Origin: Rhodocytophaga aerolata
GTDB lineage: Bacteria > Bacteroidota > Bacteroidia > Cytophagales > 172606-1
Reading direction: 5' to 3'
Assembly (NCBI RefSeq): GCF_030503435.1
Contig: NZ_JAUKPO010000001.1
Coordinates: forward strand, 496,001-560,000
DNA: 64,000 bases
The notes under the pieces are model-generated. The model ran no database searches, was not told the origin of the DNA, and saw nothing but the letters and a program-made list of their open reading frames with translations. The translations under genes and the position numbers were made by a program. The first letter of the stretch is position 1. The number at the start of each line of letters is the position of its first letter. This document shows, piece after piece, positions 9,601 to 20,000 of the stretch.

Positions 9601-10076
9601 TTGGGGTTGTTGGGATGGCTTTTAAAATAGGCACCCACCAGTTTATTATACCAGGGCCAGGTATATTCCGTATCTGCGGCTGCATGCACACCTACAAATC
9701 CTCCACCCGCCTGAATATACCGCTCAAAAGCTACTTGCTGATCGGCATTCAGTACATTTTGTGTAGTACTAAGAAATACCACGGCACTGTATTTTTTCAG
9801 GCTATCTTCTACAAAGTAGGCAGCATTTTTAGTGGTATCCACTACCATATTATTTGCCGCACCCATTTTTTGTATAGCTGCAATTCCACTAGGTATAGAT
9901 TCATGATAAAATCCGGCTGTTTTGGAGAATACCAGGATACGGGCAGTTTTGGGCACTTCTGCTGGTACACTGGCCGTAGTAGCCGGAGCCGTTTTACAGG
10001 CATAAAATCCTCCGGCTGCAGAAGCCGAGAGAAAAAATGCGAGGGAGATTTTTTTAGTAAATGTTTGAATACGCAT
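6681..10076 (-). CDS. Multidomain lipoprotein: ThuA - PQQ-type sugar dehydrogenase - PKD - cytochrome c - CBM6-like
   Basis: An 1131-residue lipoprotein (lipobox ending at Cys27) with five modules. Residues 45-270 form a ThuA-like domain. Residues 285-700 form a glucose/sorbosone dehydrogenase-type beta-propeller, which in the family uses PQQ. A PKD domain lies near 715-810. A class I cytochrome c domain has its CxxCH haem site in SDCKACHQ near 880-884. A carbohydrate-binding CBM6-like beta-sandwich occupies about 1000-1131. The fused cytochrome would take electrons from sugar oxidation directly. The architecture recurs in Bacteroidota and is probably exposed on the outer membrane or periplasmic side. 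It is the last gene of the SusCD locus, so the sugar may be what SusCD imports. Whether ThuA is catalytic or only binding is unknown. Confidence 0.88.
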   Translation of the reverse strand: MRIQTFTKKISLAFFLSASAAGGFYACKTAPATTASVPAEVPKTARILVFSKTAGFYHESIPSGIAAIQKMGAANNMVVDTTKNAAYFVEDSLKKYSAVVFLSTTQNVLNADQQVAFERYIQAGGGFVGVHAAADTEYTWPWYNKLVGAYFKSHPNNPNVRKAIIDVIDTTFKATKGLPARWERTDEWYNYKSINPDINVLAKLDEDSYEGGENGENHPIAWYHEFDGGRAFYTGGGHTNESFSEPLFVNHLLEGIKYAIGENKDLDYSKAYAVKMPEENRFTKTILSNDLNEPMELAVAPDGRVFFVERGGKFYMYDPVSNKTRLLRDFPVKAVEKYLNGLLGITLDPDFATNNYIYFFHTVTENNKHKQHISRFTLGSDGFLDLASEKVIIEVPIDLEVSAHTGGSLAWDKNKNLYISTGDNTVPFESSGFAPIDEQQGRLTFDAQRSSGNPNDLRGKILRIHPEANGSYTVPEGNLFPKGTPGTRPEIYVMGCRNPYRISVDQETSILYWGEIGPDSGTDGPQGPRGYDEFNQAKKAGNFGWPYLVGDNKAYKEYDFASKNVGELFDVNGPTNNSPNNTGAKTLPSAQKAMIWYPYNKSDEFADLGVGGRCAIGGPVYHYNPALQSDVKIPAYYDKALFIADWMRNWVFAVRLDENQNYKRMEPFMPMVGDFKRPVDLEIGPKGEMYMLEYGSVYGIDNEDARLVKIEFNPGNRAPVAQIMARDTIGLAPMKVSFSSRRSYDFDEQDKLSYEWRFVGDVVGSTEANPTYTFQKNGIYKATLKVTDPAGLSSTDTLEIKVGNTLPQVAIKTEENSSFFFADNTPLKYMVEVKDNEDKVIDKKKLQVALNYIPKVASNEQVMGHQQITASFNLGKSLMATSDCKACHQIEKKSVGPAFMEVSKKYQGDKNAVARLANKVITGGGGVWGEHAMNAHPQLSVDEATEMVKYVLSLSMAKPDAKLPGQGNITLKDHVGKQEQGRYILTASYTDKGGAITPLTSTNILLLRPTKVEAEEADVLFNMEKQRRGLGSIHNKSYFVLKNIDLKGISRLTYRYASKDQNATIEVRAGSLKGPVISTLDYKATGEWRNYIEASTPIQATGTKQDLYFVVIKKEAPKTNLLSLDWINFER

Positions 10077-10189
10077 GAAGAGTTATGGTTTAGGAAAATA
10101 TGTTGTAAGAATTGTAGTTTCATCTCACCCGAGGAGTACGAATACTTATGCGATGAAATTTATCTGGCTACTGCTCAATTGCCCTTTGC

Positions 10190-11602
10190 TTACGGCTCAA
10201 CAGTGGCTAATCCGGCAGGTTTGGTAGCTGGCTGGGTGTTTTCAAGTTTATTAACTACCCATTCGCCAACCTGTAAACCTTGTTTCCGGCCATTATCTAT
10301 CGCATCCATGAAATGAATACCGCCATAAAAACGGGATAACCCCGCTTCAATAGCTGCCTCTTGAAAAGAACTAAATTTACGGGCCGGGAGCCCATATCTT
10401 TCTTCTACCGTATCGGTATAGCTGAAATTATCGCCAAAATAGTGGGTAAGTATCACAGCGGAAGCGGAAGAAATAGTAGAATGGCCACTTAAATATTCTG
10501 GAAAGGGGGGTGTTTGCAACAGCGGTTTCCAGGAATGATCAATGTACTTCCGGATTGCTGTTTCTGGGCGGATACGGTTGCTACGGAATTTTTCATCCCA
10601 GCAGCTGATAAAGCCATCCATCAATCCTAGTGCAACAGCTGTATGTATTTTCATTGTTCTGGCAAAATCCAGGTTAGCTTGCTGACAGGCAATACCGGTA
10701 ATTCCCAGCCAGTGGGCTCCGGGAGATATTTTTTTCATGCCTACCAGCATATGCCCGTTATCCTGCAAAGCAAACGGATTACAATCCCAGAAAGCAGCAA
10801 TCTCCTGGTGTTCTTTAGAAAGATGAATGCCTTCTTTATAGCACTCCTGCATCAGTTTATAGAACGCTGAATTCTTAGTACTTGAAAAAACAACTGGCGG
10901 CTCTGGCTTGAACTGGGTGCAGGAATCTAAAGTAAACGCTCTGACTGTATTAAAGTAGGGTTCTACCGGAGCAAAAAAACCTGGAGGCGTGGGATACCAG
11001 CTTCCTTCCGCAGAGGATGGCGTATACCTGGGGAAATTGCTGATCTTGTTATATTGATCTTTCTTGGCATAGGTCAGTATTTGCCCGCTTACGTGCCTGG
11101 CATATTGCAGAGAGCCATCCAATACTTCCTGTGTAAACCCATTATTCTTACAGGAATCCAACAGTTTCTGCTCATAGGCTTCCAGCAGTGTACCCGATGG
11201 CTGCATTTGCTTGGCTGTTTCAATCATAGCCAGCAAAGAGGCTAGCTGGTAGGAATAGGCGTTTATTTCTTTTGGCTTTTCAATAAGCGGATATTCATTG
11301 AGTATCCCATGCATGCTTTGGTATTCAACCTCTTTTTGAGATACTGGCTGTTGTACCGATTTTTCTTGGGCTATTATTTCGTAACCTGCGAGGCAAGCAT
11401 AAGAAAAAAACCGGGCAGCTAAAGGCGGGTTTGTAACATCATGCACCATCAGGTCTGTCATCTGGCCAATCACATTACTTATGGTCTGGCTATTTAATTC
11501 TGGAGCTTTAGCAGCTTGTTTCTGTTTGTCTTCTTGCTTGGCCGCCTGTTGGCAACTACACATCAACACTATACCCACAAAAAGCGGGATAAATTTATTC
11601 AT
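10190..11602 (-). CDS. Vanadium-dependent haloperoxidase / PAP2 superfamily lipoprotein
   Basis: A 470-residue lipoprotein when started at the ATG at 11602, which gives a clean signal ending LMCSC; an upstream ATG at 11635 would add 11 residues and spoil the signal peptide. The C-terminal half has the PAP2/VHPO pocket: PEYLSGHSTISSA near residue 375, with the histidine of SGHS, and GGIHFMDAIDNGRKQG near 425, with a second histidine that would hold vanadate or phosphate. Members are vanadium haloperoxidases or acid phosphatases; bromide or iodide oxidation versus phosphatase action cannot be told here. It lies 38 nt behind the VCBS gene, a pairing often seen in Bacteroidota, and 113 nt ahead of the ThuA fusion gene. 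Confidence 0.85.
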   Translation of the reverse strand: MNKFIPLFVGIVLMCSCQQAAKQEDKQKQAAKAPELNSQTISNVIGQMTDLMVHDVTNPPLAARFFSYACLAGYEIIAQEKSVQQPVSQKEVEYQSMHGILNEYPLIEKPKEINAYSYQLASLLAMIETAKQMQPSGTLLEAYEQKLLDSCKNNGFTQEVLDGSLQYARHVSGQILTYAKKDQYNKISNFPRYTPSSAEGSWYPTPPGFFAPVEPYFNTVRAFTLDSCTQFKPEPPVVFSSTKNSAFYKLMQECYKEGIHLSKEHQEIAAFWDCNPFALQDNGHMLVGMKKISPGAHWLGITGIACQQANLDFARTMKIHTAVALGLMDGFISCWDEKFRSNRIRPETAIRKYIDHSWKPLLQTPPFPEYLSGHSTISSASAVILTHYFGDNFSYTDTVEERYGLPARKFSSFQEAAIEAGLSRFYGGIHFMDAIDNGRKQGLQVGEWVVNKLENTQPATKPAGLATVEP

Positions 11603-11640
11603 AGCCCTAATGCATACTTTGTTATACTGGCTCATTGTTT

Positions 11641-14600
11641 TTACTTTTTACTTAGTAAATCTGGCTGTTTCTTTTTAGCAGAACTTGCAGGCTTAAAGGC
11701 TTTCAGCGGCTGATTATTTAGGCCAAAGACTAATAGGTTATTTACCTCCAATATACTCCTCACATCACCTTTTATAGAAAAACCAGACTGGTTTTGAGTA
11801 ACGTATGTAAAATTCCCTTTGCCATCGCCTGTTAGCAGCACGCCATAATTGGCATCGTACTTCCCAAACCGTAAGCGGGCCTGGTGAACATTTCCACCCA
11901 ACAACAGATCCTCTTTTCCATCTTTATCCGCATCTAGAACGGCTATACTATATACCGGTGAGTATTGGGCTTGCAATGGCAAAGCTTTTGCCTGTAGTTT
12001 CCCGGTTGGAGTGCTTTCGAAAATAGCTGTCTGCAAATACGTGGCTGTTAAATGCCCGGCTCCTTTTAGTTCTTCAGCTGTAAAAATATCTTTCAGGGTA
12101 GCATCCGCATAACTCTTATAATCGGTAAACCGGGTTCTCATAATACTCAGTTGATCCAATAATTCATCTCTGGTAACATATGGGTATGATTTCCCTTGTA
12201 TAAAAAAACAAAGAATAGGGTCTATTGAGCCATTGTCATCGAAGTCTTTGTAATAGAGTTCAGCTGGTTCTTTTTCTGAGGCTTTACACTGCGTATTTAC
12301 TCCTTGATTGCCAATTACTAAATCAACTTTGCCGTCTTTGTTAAAGTCACCAGTTACTATCTTATTCCACCATCCATTATATTTCTTGTCGAAGTAGGTG
12401 TTTGTCTGGTCTATCCATTGATTGTTTTGTTTACCAAAAACTGTTACTGGCATCCACTCTCCTACAATCACTAACTCCTTTACTTTATCTCCATTCAGAT
12501 CTACCCAGGCGGCATCGGTTACCATACCTGGCTTTTGTAAAGAAGGAGCTACTTGGGCAGTCATATCATTGAACTTTCCTTTGCCATCATTCACTAATAT
12601 ATAGCTTCGGGGGGGTTCCGGGTACCGCCCTGGAATGGTCCGCCCACCTATGAACAAATCTAGTAGTCCATCGCCGTTTACATCAGTAGCCCGCACGCAG
12701 CTGGTACTGGTGAGCATCAAAGGTAAAGCCTCCGGACTTTTTGTAAAATTTCCTTGGCCATCATTCAGGTATAAGCGGTCTTGCAGTAATTTATCTTCTG
12801 GCATAAAGTTATCGTAGCCGCCACTGCCTACATACAAGTCAGTAGATCCGTCACCATTGGCATCGAAAAACAAAGCATCGGTATCATCACTTGCTTTATC
12901 TTCTTCAAAAGCAGCTATAGATTTAGGGGTAAACTGACCGCTTTTACTCTGCAAATACAGGGCGCCAGGCTGTCCGCTACCTCCTCCAACATATATATCT
13001 TCCAAGCCATCGCCATTTACGTCTCCCTTTATTAAGCAAGGCCCCGAGAAAGAAAGAGGGTTTATTAACAATGGTTGCCGTTTAAAATCATTGACTTTGG
13101 TATCCTGATGGGTAAAGATTATGGGAGTCTTTGTTTCCTCGAATAAGGGATTGGAGTTTTTTCCTGAAGCTTTGCCTTTCGATGCATTTTTTTCTGCCAG
13201 AGTAATTTGCTGATTAGCTTGTATATCTTTAATTGTTTGCCTTTTTCCACTCTGCCAGACAATCTGCAAAGAGTCTATAGAGGAGGCTTTTCCCAAGCCA
13301 AAATGCAGTATAGGGGAAACACTGGACTGATAACCTCTGGAGGGCATCTGTTCTGCATATTGCAGATTGCCTTTGGAAAATACGTTTACTTTAGCTCCTA
13401 TACCATCCGTATTTTTACCTTCGCCTTGTAGCTTTATTTGCAGATACTGATGGGTAAGTTGACTATTGGTTTCATTCTGATAAACAAAAGCGGTACGGTT
13501 GATATTATTTACTACCATGTCTAAATCACCATCGTTATCCAGGTCGGCATAGGCAGCACCACTACTGTTTGCAGCAAGGTTCATTCCCCAGGATTCCTGT
13601 TTGTTAGCAAAGGTTAGATCTCCATTATTCCTGAAAATATAATTGCTGACATTTGAAGCCGGCATCTGGTGAATCAGTTGCAATACATCATTGCGCACCA
13701 TATTTCCGCTTTTCTGTTTAATAAAATCACCCATGTATTTCATAAAATCCATATTGGTGAAATCCCGAAGGTAGCCGTTACTCACATAAAGATCCTTCCA
13801 GCCATCGTTGTCATAGTCGGCAAACAAAGCAGCCCAGCTCCAGTCGGTATTGGAAATACCTGATAATTGGCCAATTTCACTAAAAGTGCCATTGCCATTG
13901 TTTACCTGCAGCATATTGCGCATATACTGATAGTGAAAACCAGACCGCAAATTGAGATCAAACTTTTCATAGTTATCTGGTGCAAATAATAATTTCTGCC
14001 GGCGGTTATCTTCCGGCAACATATCTAACGTAAAAATATCCAGCAAGCCATCGTTATTAATATCAGCTATATCGTTTCCCATAGAGAAATGAGAACTTTG
14101 TCCCAGTATATTTTTTAGCTTATCTGTGAAGGTTCCGTCCCCATTGTTGATATACAGGTAATCGGGCACATTGTAATCGTTGCCAATGTAAATATCTAAC
14201 CATCCATCTGCATTGAGGTCGGCAATTCCGGCTCCTAACCCATACGAGAGGGCAGAACTATGAATGCCTGCTTTTTCTGTAATGTCCGTAAACTGGTTAT
14301 TTGTATTTTTAAAGAGCCGTGTTCCATTTTGTGCATCTACTTTCTTCAGCATTTCTGCTGTAGAAACTTCATCCAGTACGGGTAGCGGCTCCGGACTGTG
14401 ATTCAGTAACAGCATGTCCAGATCTTGATCCCGGTCAAAATCAAAGAAAACGGCCTGGGTACTAAACGAAGTGCTGGCAAGGCCATACTCCTGCGCTTTT
14501 TCGGCAAACACAGGAATACTATCTGCTCCTACACCCTGGTTAATAAACAACTGGTTTGTTCTTTTTTCTACAGGCAACTTGCCAGAGTAGCATACATAGA

Positions 14601-15051
14601 TATCTAGCAAGCCATCGCCGTTTACATCGGCCATAGTTACGCCGGTTGACCATGGCCCTTCTCTACCGGCTACTCCTGCTTTGGCTGTTATATCTTCGAA
14701 CTGCAGGTTGCCTTTGTTCAGATATAACTTATTAGGCTGCATGTTGGCAGTGAAATATATATCTTGCAGCCCATCGCCATTAATATCTCCTATGGCAGTT
14801 CCTCCTCCATTATAAAAATACTCGTACATCAGTACATTGGTATTTGGGCCTTCGGTGAGTGTATTGGTGAACTGAATGCCTGTTTTTTCGGACGGCAGCA
14901 ATGTAAACAGTGGAGACTTTGCTGTAGACTGATCAGCCGTAATTTTTTCCTGAGCAGGTTCTTGCTTGGCATTATTTTTCTGGCAGGCTGTGATACTACA
15001 AAGAAAAGCCAGAAGCAAAAGGGATACAGGGTGGCGGGTAAACAGTAACAA
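11641..15051 (-). CDS. VCBS/FG-GAP repeat lipoprotein with ASPIC/UnbV domain (CRTAC1-like)
   Basis: An 1136-residue lipoprotein (signal ending CSITAC, Cys23). It is built from many FG-GAP/VCBS repeats with the calcium-binding pattern DxNxDGxxD, for example GDINGDGLQDIY, ADVNGDGLLDIY and GDVNGDGLEDIY. These form one integrin-like beta-propeller in the first 530 residues and another after about 640. Between them, near 545-620, is an ASPIC/UnbV domain (GIGAKV, RGYQSS and FGLG motifs). Such proteins bind surface ligands or act as scaffolds; no enzyme activity is established for the repeats. It starts 88 nt behind SusD, after a perfect 15-bp terminator-like hairpin, and runs into the haloperoxidase gene. 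Confidence 0.9.
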   Translation of the reverse strand: MLLFTRHPVSLLLLAFLCSITACQKNNAKQEPAQEKITADQSTAKSPLFTLLPSEKTGIQFTNTLTEGPNTNVLMYEYFYNGGGTAIGDINGDGLQDIYFTANMQPNKLYLNKGNLQFEDITAKAGVAGREGPWSTGVTMADVNGDGLLDIYVCYSGKLPVEKRTNQLFINQGVGADSIPVFAEKAQEYGLASTSFSTQAVFFDFDRDQDLDMLLLNHSPEPLPVLDEVSTAEMLKKVDAQNGTRLFKNTNNQFTDITEKAGIHSSALSYGLGAGIADLNADGWLDIYIGNDYNVPDYLYINNGDGTFTDKLKNILGQSSHFSMGNDIADINNDGLLDIFTLDMLPEDNRRQKLLFAPDNYEKFDLNLRSGFHYQYMRNMLQVNNGNGTFSEIGQLSGISNTDWSWAALFADYDNDGWKDLYVSNGYLRDFTNMDFMKYMGDFIKQKSGNMVRNDVLQLIHQMPASNVSNYIFRNNGDLTFANKQESWGMNLAANSSGAAYADLDNDGDLDMVVNNINRTAFVYQNETNSQLTHQYLQIKLQGEGKNTDGIGAKVNVFSKGNLQYAEQMPSRGYQSSVSPILHFGLGKASSIDSLQIVWQSGKRQTIKDIQANQQITLAEKNASKGKASGKNSNPLFEETKTPIIFTHQDTKVNDFKRQPLLINPLSFSGPCLIKGDVNGDGLEDIYVGGGSGQPGALYLQSKSGQFTPKSIAAFEEDKASDDTDALFFDANGDGSTDLYVGSGGYDNFMPEDKLLQDRLYLNDGQGNFTKSPEALPLMLTSTSCVRATDVNGDGLLDLFIGGRTIPGRYPEPPRSYILVNDGKGKFNDMTAQVAPSLQKPGMVTDAAWVDLNGDKVKELVIVGEWMPVTVFGKQNNQWIDQTNTYFDKKYNGWWNKIVTGDFNKDGKVDLVIGNQGVNTQCKASEKEPAELYYKDFDDNGSIDPILCFFIQGKSYPYVTRDELLDQLSIMRTRFTDYKSYADATLKDIFTAEELKGAGHLTATYLQTAIFESTPTGKLQAKALPLQAQYSPVYSIAVLDADKDGKEDLLLGGNVHQARLRFGKYDANYGVLLTGDGKGNFTYVTQNQSGFSIKGDVRSILEVNNLLVFGLNNQPLKAFKPASSAKKKQPDLLSKK

Positions 15052-15085
15052 ATGCTTACAAATTAAATTGGGCTCTATAAATAAA

Positions 15086-15117
15086 AAGATCTATGCCAGA
15101 CATCTGGCATAGATCTT
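15086..15117 (-). terminator. Terminator or attenuator between SusD and the VCBS gene
   Basis: A perfect 15-bp inverted repeat, AAGATCTATGCCAGA (15086-15100) with its complement at 15103-15117, has a 2-nt spacer. On the minus strand it is followed by TTTTTATTT. It would end most transcripts after SusD and let some read through into the downstream enzymes. Confidence 0.75.
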
Positions 15118-15139
15118 AAAATTACTCAAAAAAATGATA

Positions 15140-17017
15140 TTAGTAGCCAGGGTTCTGGACTAATTTATCATTCCTGTTCATTTCATCCCGGCTTATTGGC
15201 AGGAAATACATTTTATCGAGCCACATCCGGTTTTCTATGCCTTCAGCAATGTTTTGTACACTGTAAGAATAGGTGTAATTCTCTGGATTATACCGGTATA
15301 TAGATACTGATTTACCTGGTTTTAAGGTACCCCGTATCTCTATTATTTGGGCTTTCTGTCCTAACGTTTGATCAGCAATCATCCACTGGCGGGCATCGTG
15401 GTAGCGGTGTTCCTCGTAGGCCAGTTCTACTCTGCGTTCATTACGATACCGCTGACGCAAAGCATCTCCTGTTTCTATAACGGCAGGCATCCCTACTCTG
15501 AAACGGACTTTATTTAGCCACATCTGCGCTTCGGCATCTTCGCCCAGTTCAATGCAGGCTTCCACATAATTCAACACAGCTTCTGTATAGCGGAAGAAGG
15601 GCCAAGGCACTTGCTGCCAGGTATTCTGGTCAACAATAGCCGGATTCGGGTCAGTGAATTTACGGATATAATATCCTGTACGAGTTCCATTCCAATCTTC
15701 TACAGAGCTCTGGCGGGTATCTAGCCCAAAATGAGTTGATTTTGCTCCATTTGCACTACCTACTTCGTAATGGCCAGTCTGAATTTCATTGAAAGGTTCT
15801 TTAGGAGCTACACCGGCAGGACGCGGCTTCCATGGGGCACCATCGTATAGTATAGAGGCATAGAATCGTGGGTCTCTGTTTGTATAGGGAGCACTGGCAT
15901 GAGCAGGATTGCTCCAGTCAAACGATGTACCATCCATCATCTCATAGTCGCTCACCAGATTTTCGATAGGTGCATTACCAGCCCAGTTATTATAGCCATT
16001 CGGACCATTGAATAAGCCTTGTCTTCCTCCATTCTCATTTTTTTGCGAACTGAAGTAGCGGCCAAATATCATATCTCTTTCACCTCCATTTCTGGATAAA
16101 GAAACGTTCATATAATTGTCTTTTCCTTCTTGTGGAGTAACAGGTGCGCCTAGATCCAGCCTAAAACCATATCCTGGTAAGTCAATGACTGTTTTAGCAG
16201 CTTCTTTTGCTTTCTGCCAACGTTCTGTACGACTACCACTTACATATCCGAAATATTCAGGATTAGAATAACCTGCAAGTGTACTTGATTTAGCTTGGGC
16301 AGTTGGAGCATCATGTAAATCCCGGGAAGCATATAAAAGCACACGGGACTTTAAAGCCAAGGCGGCGGCTTTGGAAGCTCTGCCTTGAGCCATCGTTTTG
16401 CCATCCAGTAGTCTGGCAGCTTCTTCAGCATCTTTAACAATAAAGTTTACACATTCTTCAAAAGTATTTCTGGGCATTGAGTAATCAGATTCGCCCAATC
16501 CATATGACCGGTCTACCAAAGGCACTGCTCCATAATAGCGGAGCAACTGGTGATAGTTATAGGCCCGCATAAAATAGGCTTCGCCTAATAATCTTTCTAC
16601 CAGTGCCGGATTGTTGAATTGCGGATTTTGCAGATTTTCAAGAGCTAAATTATTTGCCCTGATTCTTCCATATAAGCCAAAATCCCGTGCTCCCCAGGTA
16701 AGTGGTGCATTAATCCAGCCTGGATTTGCCGGATTAGAACGGGCTTCTGTAATAGTATTGATGTTTCGTCCAGGGTGCGTAAATATGGCCTCATCTGTGA
16801 GAGAAGCAAGCATCTGCTCATCAAATCCCCCCTGGTTTAAGCCATAGTAAAAATCAGTTATGAAAGCTTCAGCTAAACCTTCATCCTTCCATACATCTTC
16901 CGATGGCACCTCTACTAAAGGTTTGGTATTCATAAAATCGTCGTTACAGCCTGTAACAGAAAACATGGCTATAACAATACCAAGCGTTATACTTTTTATT
17001 TTAGTTGTATTTTTCAT
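15140..17017 (-). CDS. RagB/SusD family nutrient-uptake outer membrane lipoprotein
   Basis: A SusD-type lipoprotein of about 625 residues that caps the partner SusC barrel and binds the ligand before TonB-driven import. The ATG at 17017 gives a typical signal peptide with lipobox FSVTGC; an ATG at 17029 adds four residues and overlaps the SusC stop by one base (TAATG), so translation is coupled either way. TPR-like helices typical of SusD are visible in the first half (for example the RLLGEAYFMRAYNYHQLLR-type helix near 140-160), as is the conserved C-terminal block with LNYVEACIELG, LNKVRFRVGMP and RRVELAYEEHRYHDARQW. The C-terminal NPGY ending is also typical. The ligand is unknown; the downstream sugar dehydrogenase favours a carbohydrate. 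Confidence 0.95.
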   Translation of the reverse strand: MKNTTKIKSITLGIVIAMFSVTGCNDDFMNTKPLVEVPSEDVWKDEGLAEAFITDFYYGLNQGGFDEQMLASLTDEAIFTHPGRNINTITEARSNPANPGWINAPLTWGARDFGLYGRIRANNLALENLQNPQFNNPALVERLLGEAYFMRAYNYHQLLRYYGAVPLVDRSYGLGESDYSMPRNTFEECVNFIVKDAEEAARLLDGKTMAQGRASKAAALALKSRVLLYASRDLHDAPTAQAKSSTLAGYSNPEYFGYVSGSRTERWQKAKEAAKTVIDLPGYGFRLDLGAPVTPQEGKDNYMNVSLSRNGGERDMIFGRYFSSQKNENGGRQGLFNGPNGYNNWAGNAPIENLVSDYEMMDGTSFDWSNPAHASAPYTNRDPRFYASILYDGAPWKPRPAGVAPKEPFNEIQTGHYEVGSANGAKSTHFGLDTRQSSVEDWNGTRTGYYIRKFTDPNPAIVDQNTWQQVPWPFFRYTEAVLNYVEACIELGEDAEAQMWLNKVRFRVGMPAVIETGDALRQRYRNERRVELAYEEHRYHDARQWMIADQTLGQKAQIIEIRGTLKPGKSVSIYRYNPENYTYSYSVQNIAEGIENRMWLDKMYFLPISRDEMNRNDKLVQNPGY

Positions 17018-17028
17018 TGCTAAAATCA

Positions 17029-20000
17029 TTAAAAGGTTACGGTTACACCTGCGTTCAACACTCTTGCTTGTGGGTAATACTGCCCATTTGCATTGGCATT
17101 TTCAGGATCGTATACTTTCAGCTTATCTATTGTGAATAGGTTTAACCCATTTACATACACGCGCAAATTGTTAATGCCTACCCGCTGTCCGATAGCCTCC
17201 GGAATGGTATATCCTAATTCCAGGTTTTTCAAACGGATGTAATCGGTGCTTCTCAGCCAATACGTATTGTTACTGGAGAAATATTGGTTACCGCGGTCAG
17301 CAATCCGGGGGTGTTTATCACTGGGATTGTCTACTGTCCAGCGGTTTTCATAAATATCCAGTAGATAATTACCGATACTACCCATCTCGCCTGTACCTAC
17401 ATATACCAATGCACCAGCAGCACCCTGGAATAAAATAGATAAATCGAAATTTTTAAACTGGGCACCAATATTTACGCCCCCCTGGAATAATGGAATATTG
17501 GTTTTATCGGTTCTTACCTGATCGTCAGGGGTGATTTTGCCATCCTGGTTATGATCTTTGTATTTCATATCACCAGGGCGAAGTGTGTTAGTGATAGCAG
17601 TGTAATCCAATGTATTGGCATCAATGGCCGCCTGGTCTTTAAATACTCCGTCATATACATAGGCCATGTAGGTATACATAGGCCGTCCGGTAGTCCGTTG
17701 CCACTCAGGGGCACCTTCTGCCTCATTCCAGTAAATCACTTTATTTTTGGCATAGCCTCCGTTTACGCTCACGTTGTAGCGGAATTCACCTACTTGCCCA
17801 TTATATCCTACTAAGAAATCAAAGCCTCTATTTGCTACTTTCGCTATGTTTTGAGGAGGGAGTATAGCAAAAATACCGGATGATTCTGTTACTGAACCTT
17901 CTCTTGGCCATAACAGATTCGAACGTTTGTTATAAAAGTAATCAAACTCAAAATTAATTCTACCTTGCAATAAACGGCCTTCCAAACCTACGTTGGAGTT
18001 ATTGGCAACCTCCCAAGTAATGCTATTGTTGGGTACTCTTGGCTCATATAGTGTAAGAACTTCCTGGCCACCAATAATATGGGTACGGAACGGATAGGTT
18101 GCCAGATACTGATATTCTGCCAGTGTCTCATCACTATTAATTTCTCCATTACGGTTTCTATCATAGTAGATCTGGTCATTTCCCATCTGGCCCCAAGAAC
18201 CTCTTATCTTCAAGTAATTAATAAAGCCTATATTATCTTTAAAGAAATTTTCTTCAGAAATCTGCCAGCCGGCCATTATACCTGGAAAGAATCCGTAACG
18301 CGTATTTTCAGGAAACATATAGGAACCATCATACCGCCACAAGAACTCAGCCATGTATTTTTCTTTAAAGTTATATGCCACCCGGCCAAAGTAATTTAAA
18401 CGAGCGCGTTCAAATCCACCTCCGTTAGTATTTCTTTCAGAATTACCACCAGCACCTAATTGATCTACCTGAGGAGAAATAAAATATCTGCGGAAACCCC
18501 AGAAATTAGCATTTTGAATTGTTTCGCGGTTGGTACCTGCCAGGAAGGTAAAAGCATGGTCTCCAAATGTACGATCATACGACAAAATACCTCCTAACAA
18601 AATATTTAGTTGATCTTCATTTTCTTGCCGTAAACTTGGCTCAGCAGGGCCTCTTTTGTTTCGGGTAAGTTTGGGTGTTACACCATCATCTTCATAAGAT
18701 GATCTGTCCCAGCTATAAAGATACCATGGAATTTGCCACAGTTTTCTTTGCCGGATATATTTATCTACTGCTGCAGTTCCGGTAAGTTTCAAACCTGCTA
18801 CCCAAGGTACTGATATTTCCAATGAACCATTACTTTGAAAATAATACCGAGTATCACGGTCATATCCTGTATCATTGGTAGTTATCACTACAGGATTCTC
18901 CCCATTTTCAATATCTGGTCCTGGCAAACCATTTGGCCAGAAAGCAGGCGCTGTAGGAATACCCCGCATCTGCATCCGGAAAATAGAACCCGCACTACGC
19001 GTAGGGAAAAAACGGTTTTCCTGACGGCCTAATACGCCAACACTGGTTTTGATATACTTATTGATATTTGCATCCAGGTTGATTCGCAAATCATACTGCT
19101 TGTACCCAGTAGCTGCCTTCCGGTAATAAGCATCCTGGTTCTGATAACCCAAAGAAGCTAAATATCTGAAGTTTTCAGTACCTCCATTGAGCTGTAGGTT
19201 GTGACGGGATTGCGGCGACCATGGTTTCAGGGTAGCCTCATACCAGTTGGTGCTTGGATACCCCCAAGGATCAGAGCCATCTCTGTATTTTTGGATATCC
19301 TCTGGTTTGTACGGAGCCGTTTTTGTCTGAGTTGCACCATTAGCATCTACATAAGAATATGAACCCGTGTTTCTAAAGGCTTCAGCAGCAGCAGCCCATT
19401 CAGACACAGGCATGTTAATTACTTCCAATTCGTTCCGCATCTCAGCATATTGCGAAGAATTAGCCAGCTTAGGTACTACCGTAGGCTGGGCAAATCCCTG
19501 GTTATAGGAGTAAGAAAGTTCAGGTTTGCCAGTCTTGCCCCGCTTGGTAGTTACCAGAATTACACCATTGGCGGCACGTGCTCCATAAATAGCAGCAGCA
19601 GCATCTTTTAATACAGAAATATTCTCAATGTCAGCTGGGTTCAAACGTTCAATACCGCCGGCACGGGCAGGAATACCATCTATTACGATCAGGGCTTCAT
19701 TGCTTCCCAATGTGTTGGAGCCGCGAATACGGATACCAGAACCATCATAGCCTGGTTCACCGCTTCTGTTTACGGCAATAACTCCGGGCATGCGGCCGGC
19801 AATAGAGTTAGATACGTTAAGTGCAGGCGACTTTACTAATTCAGCTCCTTTTACCGTAGCTACCGATCCGGTAACGGTTTCTTTCTTTTGTTCACCATAT
19901 CCCACTACCACTACCTCGCCTAATGTTTTTACATCAGCTGCCATGGTAATATTAATGGATGTGCGGTTATTGATAGGCACCTCTTGTGTAGCATATCCAA

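Noticed and set aside
9363-10316. Plus-strand open frame of 317 codons opposite the ThuA fusion gene
   Set aside because: It lies antisense to a well-supported multidomain protein and shows no domain, signal or leader of its own; the composition is that of a shadow frame.
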